DNA of 64,000 nucleotides from Drosophila pseudoobscura (Eukaryota; Arthropoda; Insecta; Diptera; Drosophilidae), in contig NC_046679.1 in NCBI RefSeq assembly GCF_009870125.1, positions 30,132,001 through 30,196,000 of the forward strand. The letters are read 5' to 3'. Position 1 is the first letter of the stretch. Every line of letters starts with the position of its first letter. Below are positions 1-13,200 of the stretch, piece after piece. A program made the translations under genes and the position numbers. Below the pieces are notes generated by a model. That model searched no databases. It saw only the letters and a program-made list of their open reading frames with translations, and had not been told where the DNA came from.

Positions 1-50
1 TTTTTTTTGGTTATACATATAACATATGTAGTATATGTACATATATAAAA

Positions 51-1000
51 TCATATGCCTGATGAATCACCAAGGGCCTTCAACATCTTGGCATTGGATA
101 CCGCATTCTTCTGATCGCAAAATGTCCTTCCCATAGAATAGAAGGCGGCGTTATAGGCTCCTTGGGAAATACTCTGATTCAACAGAAAGTGGGCCTTTGT
201 CTCGCACTTCTGTGGGCCCCTGATTTCAGATGGGTCATAAAATGATTCCTTAGCTTAAATCTTAACCTGCAGATGTGGCAGCTGAAAGATGAGATTACTG
301 ATAAACATTCATTTAAGCATTGAAGTTCGGCTGCTACCTGTGCTCGCGGCTCATGGTGTGTTGTATTTGATGGGACCTGCAGTCTGCCCTGGTCACGATA
401 GACTTGCTGCAATATTCGCTGCGGAATGGACGCTCGTGTAGGAGCATTTGCGCGCGGGATCGAGTTGTCCCGGGATCGAGTTGTCATGCCGCGAGGGGCA
501 TGAAGGCCCGGTGGTGCCCGGTGAGCACGGGTGCCATTTTGCAAATCGAAAATATCGGGGGTTTGTCGTTGGGATTCCAAAAATCTACTGACTTTCTGCG
601 GGCCCTGCGATCCCTTCCCATTACCTTCGCGATTGGTTCTGCTCATCGTCGATCTGTAATGTCTCTATCTCGAAGAGATTAGCAGCAGCACTTGAGGGAG
701 CCCGGCTCGTGATCTGCGACGGAATAGCAGGAGCCGCGGTCGTGCTACCCGAGACACTGAAGGGACCGCTCAAGGTAGACGCGCTCGTGCTAACCGAGAC
801 ACTCAAGGTAGCCAATGAGCTTGTGCAAGACCGAGTGTCCCTGCCATGAAATGCTCCATTTGATGGCACGTTGCTGGAACGAAAATACAAGTCAAGGCCC
901 ATTCCATTGAAACATTTCATTACTTACAATCAGCGCCTCAGGCTCCACTGTGCCTGGCGGCACTGGTGTCCTTTTGGCGATCCTTTTTGATCCCGGCCAT
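51..1000 (-). pseudogene. Frame-disrupted gene with a U1/matrin-type C2H2 zinc finger
   Basis: Coding-like sequence on the minus strand in several frames. A putative first exon (1000-928) starts MAGIKKD and reaches a stop in that frame. One base fewer after codon 2 gives 24 open codons ending exactly at a GTAAGT donor (927). A matching acceptor leads to 840. The Ser/Thr-rich stretch 840-621 is open in another phase and stops at 621. The stretch 646-179 is open in a third phase and holds a finger of the form C-x2-C-x12-H-x5-H (starting CHICRLRF), typical of dsRNA-binding U1-type fingers. Downstream of a GGGG run, yet another phase stays open to a stop at 51-53. Several small frame breaks suggest a decaying gene. 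Undetected introns or base errors are the alternatives. The function is unknown. Confidence 0.4.
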
Positions 1001-1027
1001 ATTTGAATTTAATTTATTTAATTGCTT

Positions 1028-1037
1028 ATCAGCTGTT
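1028..1037. promoter_or_regulatory. E-box core promoter motif (Ohler motif 5 type)
   Basis: ATCAGCTGTT matches the AWCAGCTGWT consensus. It lies 28 bp upstream of the minus-strand zinc-finger ATG (1000) and about 240 bp upstream of the plus-strand ZAD gene, so it may belong to a shared divergent promoter. Confidence 0.45.
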
Positions 1038-1279
1038 CCGCAGAATCGATACTAACTAAAGATTTTAGCATGGTGTGTCCACATATAATTTGGAAACAAA
1101 TTGTTGGTATTCAGAGTTGTTCAACTTCCAGTTGAATGGCAAATCAACAAGCAGAGAAGAAGAAGAAAGCCGCCCAGCTGTTTCTTTTTTGTTATTCAAC
1201 GAATTTTGTGTGTACACAGTGGTCATGGAAAGCAATTTGTTTTCAAAAGGAAAGTCTAAAAACTGAAAAAATTACTAAA

Positions 1280-2567
1280 ATGGATTGGGAATGCAGAGTG
1301 TGTGGCGAGCAGATATTTATTTCCGATCCGAAGAACATCTTCGACAAGGAAAACTCGGAAATACTTCTGAGAATCAAGCAACTCACTGGCCTCGCGGTAA
1401 GACACGAGACGAGAGCTTCTTTTAAAAACCAAAAAATAACTCAATTTAAACTTGCAGTTGATGTTCAGTGAAAATTTACCAATGCATATTTGTTCCTGCT
1501 GTTTGCTGGACCTGAACCAGGCCGTAGTTTTCCGGGATCGTTGCCTAAGAACGCAGAGGCGTCTGTATATGAAGACAGCAAGAGCACGCGATGCCGAGAG
1601 GAAGTGGGGCGCCCAGGACCCACTGGATGAACATGTGCTGCCCACTGATCCCTCCGGGGCGGAGGACAAGAAATCACAAGTGTTATGTGCATCGGATGCC
1701 AAAGAAGTAAAGAAAATTGTCCCGAATCCAAGAAGCGATTACCCTCGTGTAGTAGTTAAGCGCTACCGCATGCCAGTAGCAACCACGACTTCACCACATT
1801 CTGAAACACAAAGCCACTCAAGGAACACTACTACAGAATTAAAAGCAGAAGCAGACTTGCGGGATAAACCTGGTCCACCAAAAAAGAAAAGAAGAAAAAG
1901 AATTCCATGTCCGGAGAAGAAATATGTGTGTGACCAATGCGGGTGGGCCTTCAACGACCTGAGTAACATGAAAGATCACAAACTCCGACACTCGGAAAAA
2001 CAATTTGCTTGCGATGAATGCGGCTCGTACTTCTACACTTCTCGCCAGCTTAAAATGCACGTTCGCGTCAAACATAAGGGGGAGAAGCCTTTCCTCTGCA
2101 AATACTGCGGTATGGCCTTCAACAACAGTCCCAGTCGATGCCGGCATGAGCGGTTAGCACTCTCTTATATACATATATGATTATTTCCACTCCAATAATC
2201 CTTTTTCTGGTCGCACAGGAGGTACCATTCAAACGATCTGCCATACGTGTGCAATTTGTGCAGCAAACGATTTGTGAGCAAAGTGGGCCTGACAAAGCAC
2301 GCATTGCTACATAAAGGAGGAGGAAACGGCAAACATTAGTGGGTTTCTAACTTACAAAACTATAGAAATTAATCAAAACTGACTTAAAAATTATTCTTTT
2401 GCAGCTGCGAAATTTGCGACAAGGAGTTCAAGGAGGCCATATTTCTGAGAGGTCATTATTTGACCAAGTACCATCGCACTAGGGCGAGCATATATGATGC
2501 CTGCGAGTACGAAGAAACAGACAATGAAATTGATTTTGATTTCACCGAATCTATTATTAATGAATAA
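1280..2567 (+). CDS. ZAD-C2H2 zinc-finger transcription factor (first of a tandem pair)
   Basis: Four exons by splice signals and phase: 1280-1396, 1458-2152, 2219-2338, 2405-2567, giving 364 aa. The N-terminal ZAD has two CxxC pairs (CRVC near residue 5 and CSCC in exon 2), the zinc-associated dimerisation domain of insect regulators. A charged linker carries the basic run PKKKRRKR, a likely nuclear localisation signal. Five C2H2 fingers follow, beginning YVCDQC, FACDEC, FLCKYC, YVCNLC and YCEIC. Exon 3 must end at a GTGGGT donor, since reading on meets TAG; splicing restores a Tyr codon and the fifth finger. The start MDWEC places the ZAD at the extreme N-terminus, as usual in the family. 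A paralogue follows 348 bp downstream. DNA target unknown. Confidence 0.85.
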
Positions 2568-2915
2568 AACAATCTACGACTTTTTTTGGCGCCAAATTCG
2601 GTAGTCTTTTGCTTTGCCGTAAAAACAACGCAATTATAGTAAGCGGGCAGGTCATTAATGGGCATCTAAACAAATTTAATGTTTCTATGTTCACATAATT
2701 AGCATCACATACATATATACAAGCCATGAGCAAATAGCGCTAAATTTTGTGTATTTATCCTCTTTTCCCTATTTAATTATGGCGCCCGCGCTTGCCAGTC
2801 ACAATGCCACGCGGTCAATGCAACAGGCATTCACATAAAATGGGCATATTTACAAATCTGAAAAACACAAATTGAATAGAACTTTATTGCTTGGAGGGTA
2901 AATTGGGCGCCCAAA
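2568..2915. other. Intergenic spacer between the tandem ZAD genes
   Basis: 348 bp, AT-rich. It should contain the 3' UTR of the first gene and the promoter of the second. I see no open frame or RNA gene here. Confidence 0.5.
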
Positions 2916-4159
2916 ATGTCGCTGCGGTGTCGCACCTGCGGCGAGACAGTGTACAGCCTAAATGCAACAAATCTGTTTGAAGGGGACAACGATATTGTGA
3001 GGAAGATATCGTTTCTGACTGGCATCTGGGTAAGTGGATATCTCCTGATTGTTTTCTGGCCGTGCTTTGCCTATAGCCTCTACTTTTGGCAGATCACTGA
3101 CCAGCTGGATATGCCCAGGAATATATGCCAGATCTGCCAAATGGATCTGAACACCGCCATGCTGTTCCGCGAGCGATGCATCAGGACTCACAATGTGCTG
3201 ACGCTGGGCAGAAGCGAGGTGGCTCCGTCGGATGATGTTGACCTGAAAAGGGATCTAGACGATCCCCTGGGGAATGATATAAAACGTGAAGAGGAAGATC
3301 AACTTTCAGATGCCAAGCCCGTGGTTGGAATAACAATCGAAGCTACGACCAGATCTCAAGACAAGGAAATTCCCAGTAAACATTCCTCTCGACACAATTC
3401 TTGCGACAGCCCCTCGGTGGACACAGCGCATTCCCCAGTTGCAGCACCAGTTCCGTCAATTGAGGTAATTGCGAAGCCCCCTGCCGCCATGGAGGCCGAG
3501 AGAAAGAGAAGAAAGCGCCAGAATCGGGTTAATCAAAACTATATTTGCGATCAATGCGGCAAGCACTTTAACGACAAGGGAAATCTGAATCTGCATTTAG
3601 TGCGCCACACGGGTGTAAGGAAGTTTCAGTGCCCGGAGTGCAGCCACAAGGAGTACAGCCAGTTTCTGTTGAAGATGCACATCCGCGTGAAGCACAGAAG
3701 AGAGGCGCCGTACGCCTGCAAGTACTGTGATGAACGCTTTGTGTGCAGCAATAAACGCTATCGCCATCAGAGGTAATCCATTCAATAATTTCCAAAAAGA
3801 CAGACCCTCACGATTCTGTTGCTATTCAGGACTCACGAGGGGCTCAAGACAGAAAGAACTGATAAGCCGTATGCCTGCAACTTTTGCAATCATAGGTGCA
3901 ACAGCATGAGCAACTTGAGGAAGCACGAAGTCGTGCACTCTGGCGATCGTCCATTTCGGTAAGGCAATCCAACTTCTACTGGCACCCAAATATATAGTTA
4001 ATCCTCATGTTATTGCATCCCATTTCCAATAGCTGCGAGATCTGCGATGTGGCCTTCTATCGAATGTCCAACCTGAGAACTCATTTTCGTTCGAAAACGC
4101 ATAAAAAGAAGACTGAAGAGAGAACAAATACCGAGCCCGAAATTTTGGATACCAACTAA
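2916..4159 (+). CDS. ZAD-C2H2 zinc-finger transcription factor (second of a tandem pair)
   Basis: Exons 2916-3029, 3093-3772, 3830-3958 and 4033-4159 give 349 aa. The ZAD begins MSLRCRTC and continues after intron 1 with the ICQIC pair. Intron 1 is open in frame and hydrophobic, so retaining it would insert 21 residues between the two ZAD CxxC pairs; the GTAAGT donor and AG acceptor argue it is removed. Five C2H2 fingers begin YICDQC, FQCPEC, YACKYC, YACNFC and FRCEIC. Intron positions and finger spacing parallel the upstream gene, so the pair arose by tandem duplication. The linkers (Ser/Pro-rich here, Lys-rich there) have diverged. Expected to be a nuclear DNA-binding regulator. Confidence 0.86.
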
Positions 4160-4294
4160 AATGCTATAGTAAAAATCACGAGCACGTGGAATGTCTCAAA
4201 CAAAATTTGCTTACATTAATGAATGAAAATGATGATTTTATTTAACATATTACGAAATAACTATCTTATAAACTCTGTTATGTAACGTGAGTGT

Positions 4295-7200
4295 TTAATC
4301 CTCAGTCTCGGAGGTTTCCTGATCCTGATCGTGCTCAGCTGCCTCGCTGGCACGCTGTATGCATTGGTTGACCATCTTCAAGAACTGATCCGCTATTTCT
4401 TGCTTACCGAACCGGCAGGCCAACTGCTCAACAACTCCCACCGTTGTCGTCTTGCCCTCCGCGTCGGCGGCATAGTTGAGGCCGCACCACGAAAAGCTCT
4501 TCTTCTGTTCATTCAAATGGCTCATCTTCAAGCTGGCTCCGATCTTCATGTTGAGCAACACCTTGGGCACCTGCTCCTGTCGCATGAGTAGACGGTAGGA
4601 CTGCAGTTGTGGATGCACCAAGATCTTCAGCTCACCCGTTCCTGCACAAAGAGGAGGAGTATTTTACTAATGATCCGAGAATGTTGTATGTTCAAGTGTG
4701 TCGAAACCTACCTCGCTCCTTCCATTCTTTTGTACGCGTATCGAAGCGGTAGAGCCGCGAACGCTCGCCAAACAGCTTAGTCTCATCCTCCTCGCCCGTC
4801 TTCACAACGATCTCATCGGGCAGACTAACTATTGGCTCATAGTAGGGATCGTAGTTATCATCGTTTGTGGCGTCCCCATCGCCATCCGCCCCCGACGTGT
4901 TGTGGTCATCGCCCTTTAGCGGGGCCGGCGATTGGAAGTTTTTAAAGTCGTTCTGGTGCGTGAGATTGTAGAAGCCCCCGCTACCGGACGACTTGTTGAA
5001 GCCAATGGGTGTGCCCAGACTCTTTGCGGACAAGCTGGCAAAATCATCGGCACCAGCCAGATCCGCGAAAGTGGTATTTGGCACAGCATCAGCTGTGTTC
5101 TCTCCCGTTTCTTTGTCAGCATTTTGGGCTGTGGGTGTGACTTGCTTTCCCAGATCACCAAACGAGATGCTTTGGGCGTTTTTGCCAAAAGCGGGAGCAT
5201 CCGTGGCGACACCACTACCAAATACATAGCCAGACGATCCACTGCCAAACACCGATGTATTTGTTCCTCCGAAAATAGTCTTGGGCGCCGCCGCCACAGG
5301 CTCCACTTTGCCTGCTCCTCCGAAAATGGATTTCGGAGCCTCGGGAGTGGTGCCGACTCCTCCAAATATGGATTTGGCACTCTGATCCTTGGGCTCTGCT
5401 ACGCCGCTGCCAAAAATGGAACCCAAAACATTTCCCTGGGCGTTGCTGAAGATCGACTGCTGCTGAGGTTTGGCGCCACCAAACAGGCTTGAAGTCTGGC
5501 CGAAGACTGGTTTTTCTGTGAAAATTTGCACGTATGCATATCTGTAGGTAGTGCTGGACATAGTTTTCAAGACTTACCTGTTGCTGTGGTGCCAAAAACG
5601 AATGCATTCGTTGATTTCTTCTCCTCTGGCTTGCTGGCCGCAACATGAGCAGGAGCCGCCGTGGAATTGGCAGACACTGCCTGGCCAAAGCCGCCAAAAC
5701 TGCCGCTGTTCGCGCTCGCCAGTGAACTGGCTCTAAAGATGGAGTCTCCCAACTGAGGAGTTGCTGGCTGAGATTGAGCAGCGGGCTCTGCGGCAGGCGG
5801 TAGCTTAAGGGCTGGCAAGTGCATCGGCAGAGGTGGGTCCACATCATCGACAACGGTTGTGGTTGTGGTTGAGGTCTGGTTTGACCAGACAAACTTGTCT
5901 GGATCGCATCCCACACAGCCTGTGCAGTCCGATCCCGTAAAGAATTTACTGTCCAGTTGCATTTTATCGGCCAGGGCTGTGGACTTCTGGGAAATCAATG
6001 TGGAGGAGCTGTCGCCAGTTGAAGGAGTCGCAGATGTGTTTTGCTCCTCAACGATGGCCATGGCGGTGCCATCCAAGGCGCTATTTACGACCTTCAAGAA
6101 GTTACCGGCAATCTCCTTGTTCTTAAAGCGTAACGTGAACCGCTCGTTGACGGATTCGCCCTCGCTGTAGTCGTTCACGACAAACAGCCAGGACCGCTCG
6201 TCCTTGGGCTTGTAGGCCACACTCGAGTTGAGGGCGTGGTTGAGGCACACCTTGAAGACCGACTCGCGTCGCATCAGCACTCGTAGCTTCGCCGTCTGCT
6301 TGTGGCGCAGTATCTTCACATTACCCACGCCACGCTCCCGCCACTCGTCCGTAAGGCGATACAGCTTCGCCCGCTGCACATACAGCACCTCCTCGTCCTC
6401 TTCCCCAGTCTTGACATCGACCTGAAAGGCACACATTTGGATTAGTATTAGTCGGAAACATTCATCAGTTAATCGCCTTATCTTACCTTATCCGGCAATG
6501 GGATTACTGGCGCAAAATACGCCTGGTTCTCCTCCTCCTCCAGCTCGTAATCGTCCTCCGCGTTATCATCACCTCCCCCGTCGGAATTCTTGGGCTGCTG
6601 CTGGGCGGGCTTTGGCATCGTGAAGCTAAAGGTGCCCGATCCCAGGGTAGCCGCAGGACTTGCTGCCGGCGCCGACGTTTTGGGCACAAAACTGAAGCTG
6701 GCAGATCCAAAGACGCTCTTGGGTGCCTCTACTCCTCCATCCGGTACAGCTGGTGTTGCAGCAGCTGGAGCTGGAGCTGGAGCTGCTCCAAAGCCGAAAT
6801 TAAACTTTGTGGTTGCCGGCAACACGATACCCGACGACCCTAGGGCGTTGCTCTCCTTCTTGGGCACTGTGTCATCCTTGGGCGCCTCACAGGCACTGCA
6901 GTAGAGGGAATCTCCCGTGTTGTTCAGATAGCAACTTCCACAGGACCAGCTTCCAGCCTTGGGCTTGAATGCATCGCCAAATCCTGACGTCAATGGGGGG
7001 GCAGGCAATTTGGCAGGAGCTGATGATGAGGCTGCCACTGGAGCAGCAGCTGCTGCTGCTGGTTTCTCCGTTGCCTTGGCTCCAAAACTGAAGCCCGAAG
7101 AAAGGTTAGCTGCTGGTGCTTGTGGTGCTGCCGCTGCTGTTGCGGGGGAAAAGCCAAATGAGAACTTGCTCGCACTGCTGGTCGTCAGATTGAGAGCATT

Positions 7201-10200
7201 CGATTGATCCAAGCCTGATGACTGCTTGGGCGGCACTGTCGCATCTTTGGGACCCTCGCACGACAGGCAATACAGCTGCTCGTGGCCATTGCTCGTGTAG
7301 CAGGCCTCGCAGCTCCAGCTGCCAGCCTTGGGCTTAAAGGCATCGCCAAAGCCTTTGCTGGGAGCTGCTGCTGCTGATGTTGCTGTTGCTACAGTCTTCT
7401 TTTCCAACTGATCCTTCTTACTGGTGGAGGAGGATGTAATTTCCTTTTGTGCCTTTAGCACCGCATCTAGGAACTCCTTGCATGTCTCGGGTTTCTTGAA
7501 TCGGATGCACAGCGTTGCTTCGGACAGCTCCTGATCGGCAAAGTCCTGGGCCGCCCAGGTTAGGGCCGTGGTGGATTTGACCAGATACTTGAATGTGGTC
7601 TCTGGCAGCAGCCGCTGGTTGCAGCACGTCTTGTGCACCTTCTCGCGACGCATCACGAGGCGCACCTTGCTGGCATCCTGCTTGTTGCGCAGTATCTTCA
7701 TGACTCCCAGGCCGCGCTCCTTCCACTCACTCGTTTCCTTGCAATACCGCAACAACTTGGCCCGATGCTCGAACAGCACGTCCTCGTCCTCCTCTCCCGT
7801 GATCTCCTTAACCAGTTCGGGCAAGGGGATCACTGGGGCAAACTGTGCCGTCGGCTCGTACTCATCCTCGGCTTCGGCATCGGCTTCGGTCTCCTGCTGC
7901 TGCTGCTGCTGCTCTCCCTGTAGGGTGGTGTCCTTGATCAGTGCCGTGGTAAACAGCGTGCTGTTGTTGCTGTTTGCATTATTGTTGACGGCCGAAACGC
8001 TGCCAAACGACAGGCTACCAAAGGACAGATTGCCGAACGGCGAAGCCGTTGGCCCTGCTCCCTTCTGGCCAAAGCTAAAGCTGGCAAAAGGCGGCACTGT
8101 CGTTGCTGCGGTTGCCGTCGGAGTCGATGCCACAGCAGTAGAAGCAAAATCTGCAGGCAGCTGTCCTCCAAACAGAGATTTGGCCACTACTGTCGACGAG
8201 ATAGGGTTGGCGGGGGCTGGAGCAGCCAGAGCTGCTAGCGATTCCGAGAGCTTCATGTTTGCCGGCTCGAAGGGTTTGCCGAACGATGAATTGGTGGCTG
8301 GTGTGCTGGTCACAAAGCTCTTGGTCACATCTTTGACTGCAGCTGCAGCTGCAGCTGGGGCTGCCTTGGGCACTGCGGGGACTGGGACAGTGACTTCCTT
8401 GGTTACAGCTGCTTTGCTATCCTCCAGACAGGCCAATGTGTAGGCATCGTGGAATTCTTTGGCCGTGTCAGGGGACTTGAATCGCACGAGGAACATCTCG
8501 GGTACCATTACCTCATCGGCAAAGTCGTTGGCCGCCCAAATGAATGACTTATGCTCCGTGTCCTCTTGGGGTGTGGTCAAGGAAATATCGCGATTGATTT
8601 TGTGATTGGCACAGACCTTGTACGTCTGCTCGCGTCGCATGAGGATGCGCGAGACGCCGGTGGCCGGGTTCTTGAGGATCTTAATGTTGCCAATGCCTCG
8701 CTCCTTCCACTCTAGCGACACCAGGCGGAAGAGCTTTGCACGGAAGCAGAACTTGACCTCCTCGTCCTCCTCGCCGGTGCGCACTTCAATCTCATCGGGT
8801 AACTCTATGATCGGCTGGAAGTCCGGTCGCGGATCGTAGTCCTGTTCCAGGGAGGCATCTGCGGCGCCCGCACTCTTGTTCGGTTCACTCGTGGTACTCT
8901 TGGCACTCTCGTTGAGTTGGGTCTGGGCTTTTTCGGCTTCCTGCTCCTTTTGCTTTTCAGCCGCGGCCCTGGCCACCAGCGTCTTGAAGGAGAACGGACT
9001 CTCCGCCTGGCTGGTGCCAAACCTGAAATTGAAGACTCCGCTGGATGATGGTGTCTCAGCAGCTGTTAGGACAGTCGCTGGCAGAGCACCGAACGATGTT
9101 GCTGGCTGTGGATGTTGCTGTGGTTGCTGTTCTGTGTTCTGCACCAGACTGGGCTTGATATGCTGTGCCGGGATCGTCACACTGAGCGTCGGCTGGACGC
9201 CAGCGACTGTGGCAGGTTTGGGCAGCGGATCGGAGCTGGTGATGACCACATTTGCCGGTGGCTCCTTCTCCACGGGCTGGTTGTTCAGAGCGCGATTGAA
9301 CAGGGATGGAATGGCCGGTGCGGCTACAGCGGATGGTGGGGCTGTAACCACCGGATACTCTGGAGACAATGGTGACAATGGACTGATGCATCTACCTCCA
9401 GGAGACACAAGTTGCTGACGCACTGCAGCCGTTGGAGGCTTGGGAGGTTCAGCCAGAAGAAGTGGAGGAGCTGCTGCTGCTGCCGCTGGTGGCAGTGCTG
9501 CGACTGCTGCTGCTTGGACTGGGGCCTGTTGTTGAATCAGACTGGAAGGCGTTTGTCCAAAGTTTCCAGAGGGCTCCAGGTAGGATCTTGGCGGTGGCAC
9601 GGCAGGTGCCGGTGGGAATATACCTGGTATTCCAGCAAAGTTAGGATTCTGTGGGCCTGCATAGAACATTTGTATTATGTTTAGAAAAATGTAAAAAAAA
9701 TTTATTCTGGTTTTTTTGTACAGGCAGGAATGGTTGTTGATTTTGATGTTAAACTTCAACTTATTCGATTTTTTGGAACAGCTTTCATAGCAGAGAGCTC
9801 TAAGAGTTGCATAGCCGACAGTTTTAAGTGTGTCATAGCAGAGAGAGAGCCGGCTTGAACAGCTGAGAGAGATTTCATGTTTCAAAGCATAGACCTTAAG
9901 AGTGGCTGATCAAAGATTGAGAGTTCTATTGCAGACAGCTATAGGTGTCTCTTCAAACACAAATTACCGAGTGTAAAAGCGGACAGCTTTTAAGGTTGTG
10001 AGGAGCGCCAACGTTAAGTTTTAAGAGTTTTCTACCAGACAGCTCTAAGAGTGTCATAGCTTTTTCAGGAACTTATATGAAATGATTATTATTCTGCAAT
10101 TGAATGCTCTAAAACTGATGATAAAATGCAGAATTGTACAACTTACCAAACATATTTAGTGGCGGCAACGATCCAGGTGCCGGTGGAGTGCGCATATACT

Positions 10201-13200
10201 GCTGCGCCTGGGCCGCATAGTAATTGTATAGCTGATTCTGGTTGAACAATTGGCTACCATAGGTGCCCTGCAGGATTCGATCCTGTGGCGAGGGTACGGC
10301 TGGTACGCCATTGAAAAAGCCCCCGGGATTGGGATTGGGTACTCCATAGTTCGAAGCCAACACCTGTTGATGTTGCAGTGCCGCTGCTGCTGCGGCAGCC
10401 GCCGCCTGGTTCTGCTGTTGCTGCTGCTGCTGTTGCTGTGCATCGAGCTCCTCAATGATGAAGAGATCATCGAGACCGAGAGCCGTGGCCGCGTCCACAT
10501 CCCGGGTGGGCGTATCCCTGTGTGTGATCTTAATTTTCTTGATCATATCCTCGAGACCGGTTAACTTTTCGGTGAGGTTCTTCATCTCCTGATGCATATC
10601 GTCCTTGAACTGGCACAGGGACTTGTTCGTCTGCTTGACCATATCCTCCAGCTGATTGAATTTCGCATTGAAGGCCAGCGGTGTGCCCGCTGTGGCCGGA
10701 GTGCCGCCTGGCGTACCCCGAACTGGTGTACCCCTCGGGAGTGCAGCAGCCGGCGGTTCCCCATGTCGTCGAGAACGGTTGAGGCTGAGCGAAGCAGTCG
10801 CATAGAAATCCCCATTCTCGGCGTCCTCGGCATCCTCGTAGCTGGACGAATTGTTGTGATTATCCGGCGAGCCATAGATATCGTAGCTCGTCTCGCAGCG
10901 ATCGTCTTCGCAGCGCCTTAGCTCGCCGCTGATCATCCCGCACAGTGGATGCTTCGTATGGCCACGGAGCAACTGCTGTGCCTGCTGCAGGCAGTCCCTG
11001 CGGCGCTCCCAATAGCGCGCTTTGGCCTCTCTGTTGATTTGACTGGAGGACTCCAGCTTGCGATACGCCTCGGCCTGCATGTAGACGGCCATTGGGAGGT
11101 TCAGGCCGCGCACCTCGTCGATGAACTGCTGATACTGATGCGTCTTGAACATCTTCGAGCTGAAGTACAAGATGGCGTCGTCGGCCAGGCGCTGACGTTC
11201 CTCATAAGTGGCAGAGCTGGCAGCCGAAGCGAGCTTGAAGAATCGCGCATAATGCTCATTTACGGCTGCCCCGTGGTGCTGGTCGCGACGCAGCATGTTG
11301 AAGGCCTGCTTGTACAGGGTGTCGATGCGACGCTCGAGTACATCTCGATCCTCGCGCGAGCAGAGAATGGCCCCCAGCTTCAAGAGTATGATGATGTCCG
11401 CTTTGGCGCCATTGACACCGCGTACCGCCTCCAGCCCCATCTGGATCTGGGCTCGTTGCTCGCCCCGGCTGCATTCGGGCACTTGATTCTTGTGCAAGCG
11501 CAGGACCAGATCCCACCAGCTGCTCTGCTCGGGCGTGGCCAATTGGCTGATCACATTGGCATACGGCATCATGTGGGGCCGCGCCGAGGCACTGAAATTC
11601 CCCAGATTGCATCTGTCGTAGCTCTCCCGCTGGCCGGCCAATCGGCTGTGGGTCTGGATGACCGTCGCATAGAGGAATAAATCAATATCCAACTGCGAGA
11701 GCGACTCCTGACCGCAGAAGCTCAAGTCTTGTGTCACATCGTGGCGCAGTCCCTCGTAGAATAGTACTCGTGGAGCACTTCCAAGAGTCTCGCTGGCGCC
11801 CAGGGCCAGGTACACATGTTGCGCCAGCGACTGGGGCTTCAGGAGCAGGGCTTGCCGCTCGTAGGACTCGATGTCCGCCTCCGCAGGCCATTCGCAAAGG
11901 GGTTCCTCCAGCTTGGGGTTGCGCACGAGATGCGAGGTGTTCTCCTTCAGTTTGTGATCGGGTTGGCAGAAGAGAACCTGGAAGAGCTGGCGACGCCAGT
12001 TCTTGTCCTGCCACTGGAGGCGGGCGCAGGCCAGCAGCTTGTCGGAGTCCTCAAACAATCCAATCATTGGCTGATAGCCATTGTTTTGGCCTGAGGGAAT
12101 GTTCTCCTTCTGGTCCATGTCATGCGACTTGGCGGGTTGGAGGCAGCCGAACAGAGTCCTTCCCAATTGGGCGCAACGGAAGGCACCCTGGAGGCGCCAC
12201 TGCTGCAGGAGCTTCTTCTGATCGGCATCGCAGTGCTTCATCCAGGGCTCGGAAAAGTTATCCTGCAGCGGCTTCGACTGGTAGCCCAGCAGCAGGAGTG
12301 GCAGCACGCTCTTCAAGCTCTTTATCCACTTGTTGTGGTTGCTCACGAGCTCCCGCTTGAAGACGATCGCCACCGCATGGAGCAGCACCTGGCCCGAGTA
12401 GTGATCCACGCAGGATTGCTGCATCTTTGGTTGCAATGGATCGGAGGAGGACGATGGCTTCTCCATGTTGAACTTGTGCAAGTACTGGTCGAGCCGGAAC
12501 AAATAGTTGCTGCATTCGGGCATACTCTTACCCGACTCCAGGCTGAGTTGCACGAGGCGGTCGAGGATGTGGAGCGCTAGCTGCCAGAAGCGCTGGCCCC
12601 ACTTCTTGAGGTCCTTGCCCTGCTCCAACTTGGTGACTGTGGTCCAGATGATTTCATACCAATCCAAGCACTGACTGGGGAATGTCTTCTCGTCCAGCTC
12701 CACCCTGAAGGCATAGTTGAAGGCCTCCTCCAGTTTCTTTTTCTCCAAATAGCAGCGCATGAGACGCACCTTTACCTGTACGTCGTGTGGCCGCGCATGC
12801 AGCTCCCTGAGCATGATGTCCTCGAGCGCGTTTATCTCAGAGTTGTCGCGCAGCGCCCCATCGCCCCCGCCTCCTCCTCCATTGGTGCTCTCGTGAAGTT
12901 TCATCTTAACGCGCAACTGGAACATCAGTTCGCTTTCATTCAATTGTATGCCACCGGCCATGTCCAGCCAAAACTTGGCGCACTCGACGCTGAAGAGGCT
13001 GCTGCTGTTGTTGTCGTCCAGCAGCAATTGGCAGGCAGCGTTGATCACTTCGATTTGCTTGGGATTCAGCTGGATGCAGCGCTGGTAATGCTCCAGGGCC
13101 AGCTTCCGGTCGGGATTCTTGCGCATCGTGTAGCAGGCGGCAATCAATTTGTGGGCATTGGCCTCTTCCTTCACCTTCAGATAGCTGTTGAGGTATTCAA

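Noticed and set aside
6590-12580. Many long open frames antisense to Nup358
   Set aside because: They mirror the codon usage of the real gene (Ala/Gly/Ser-rich FG regions) and have no promoters or introns of their own.
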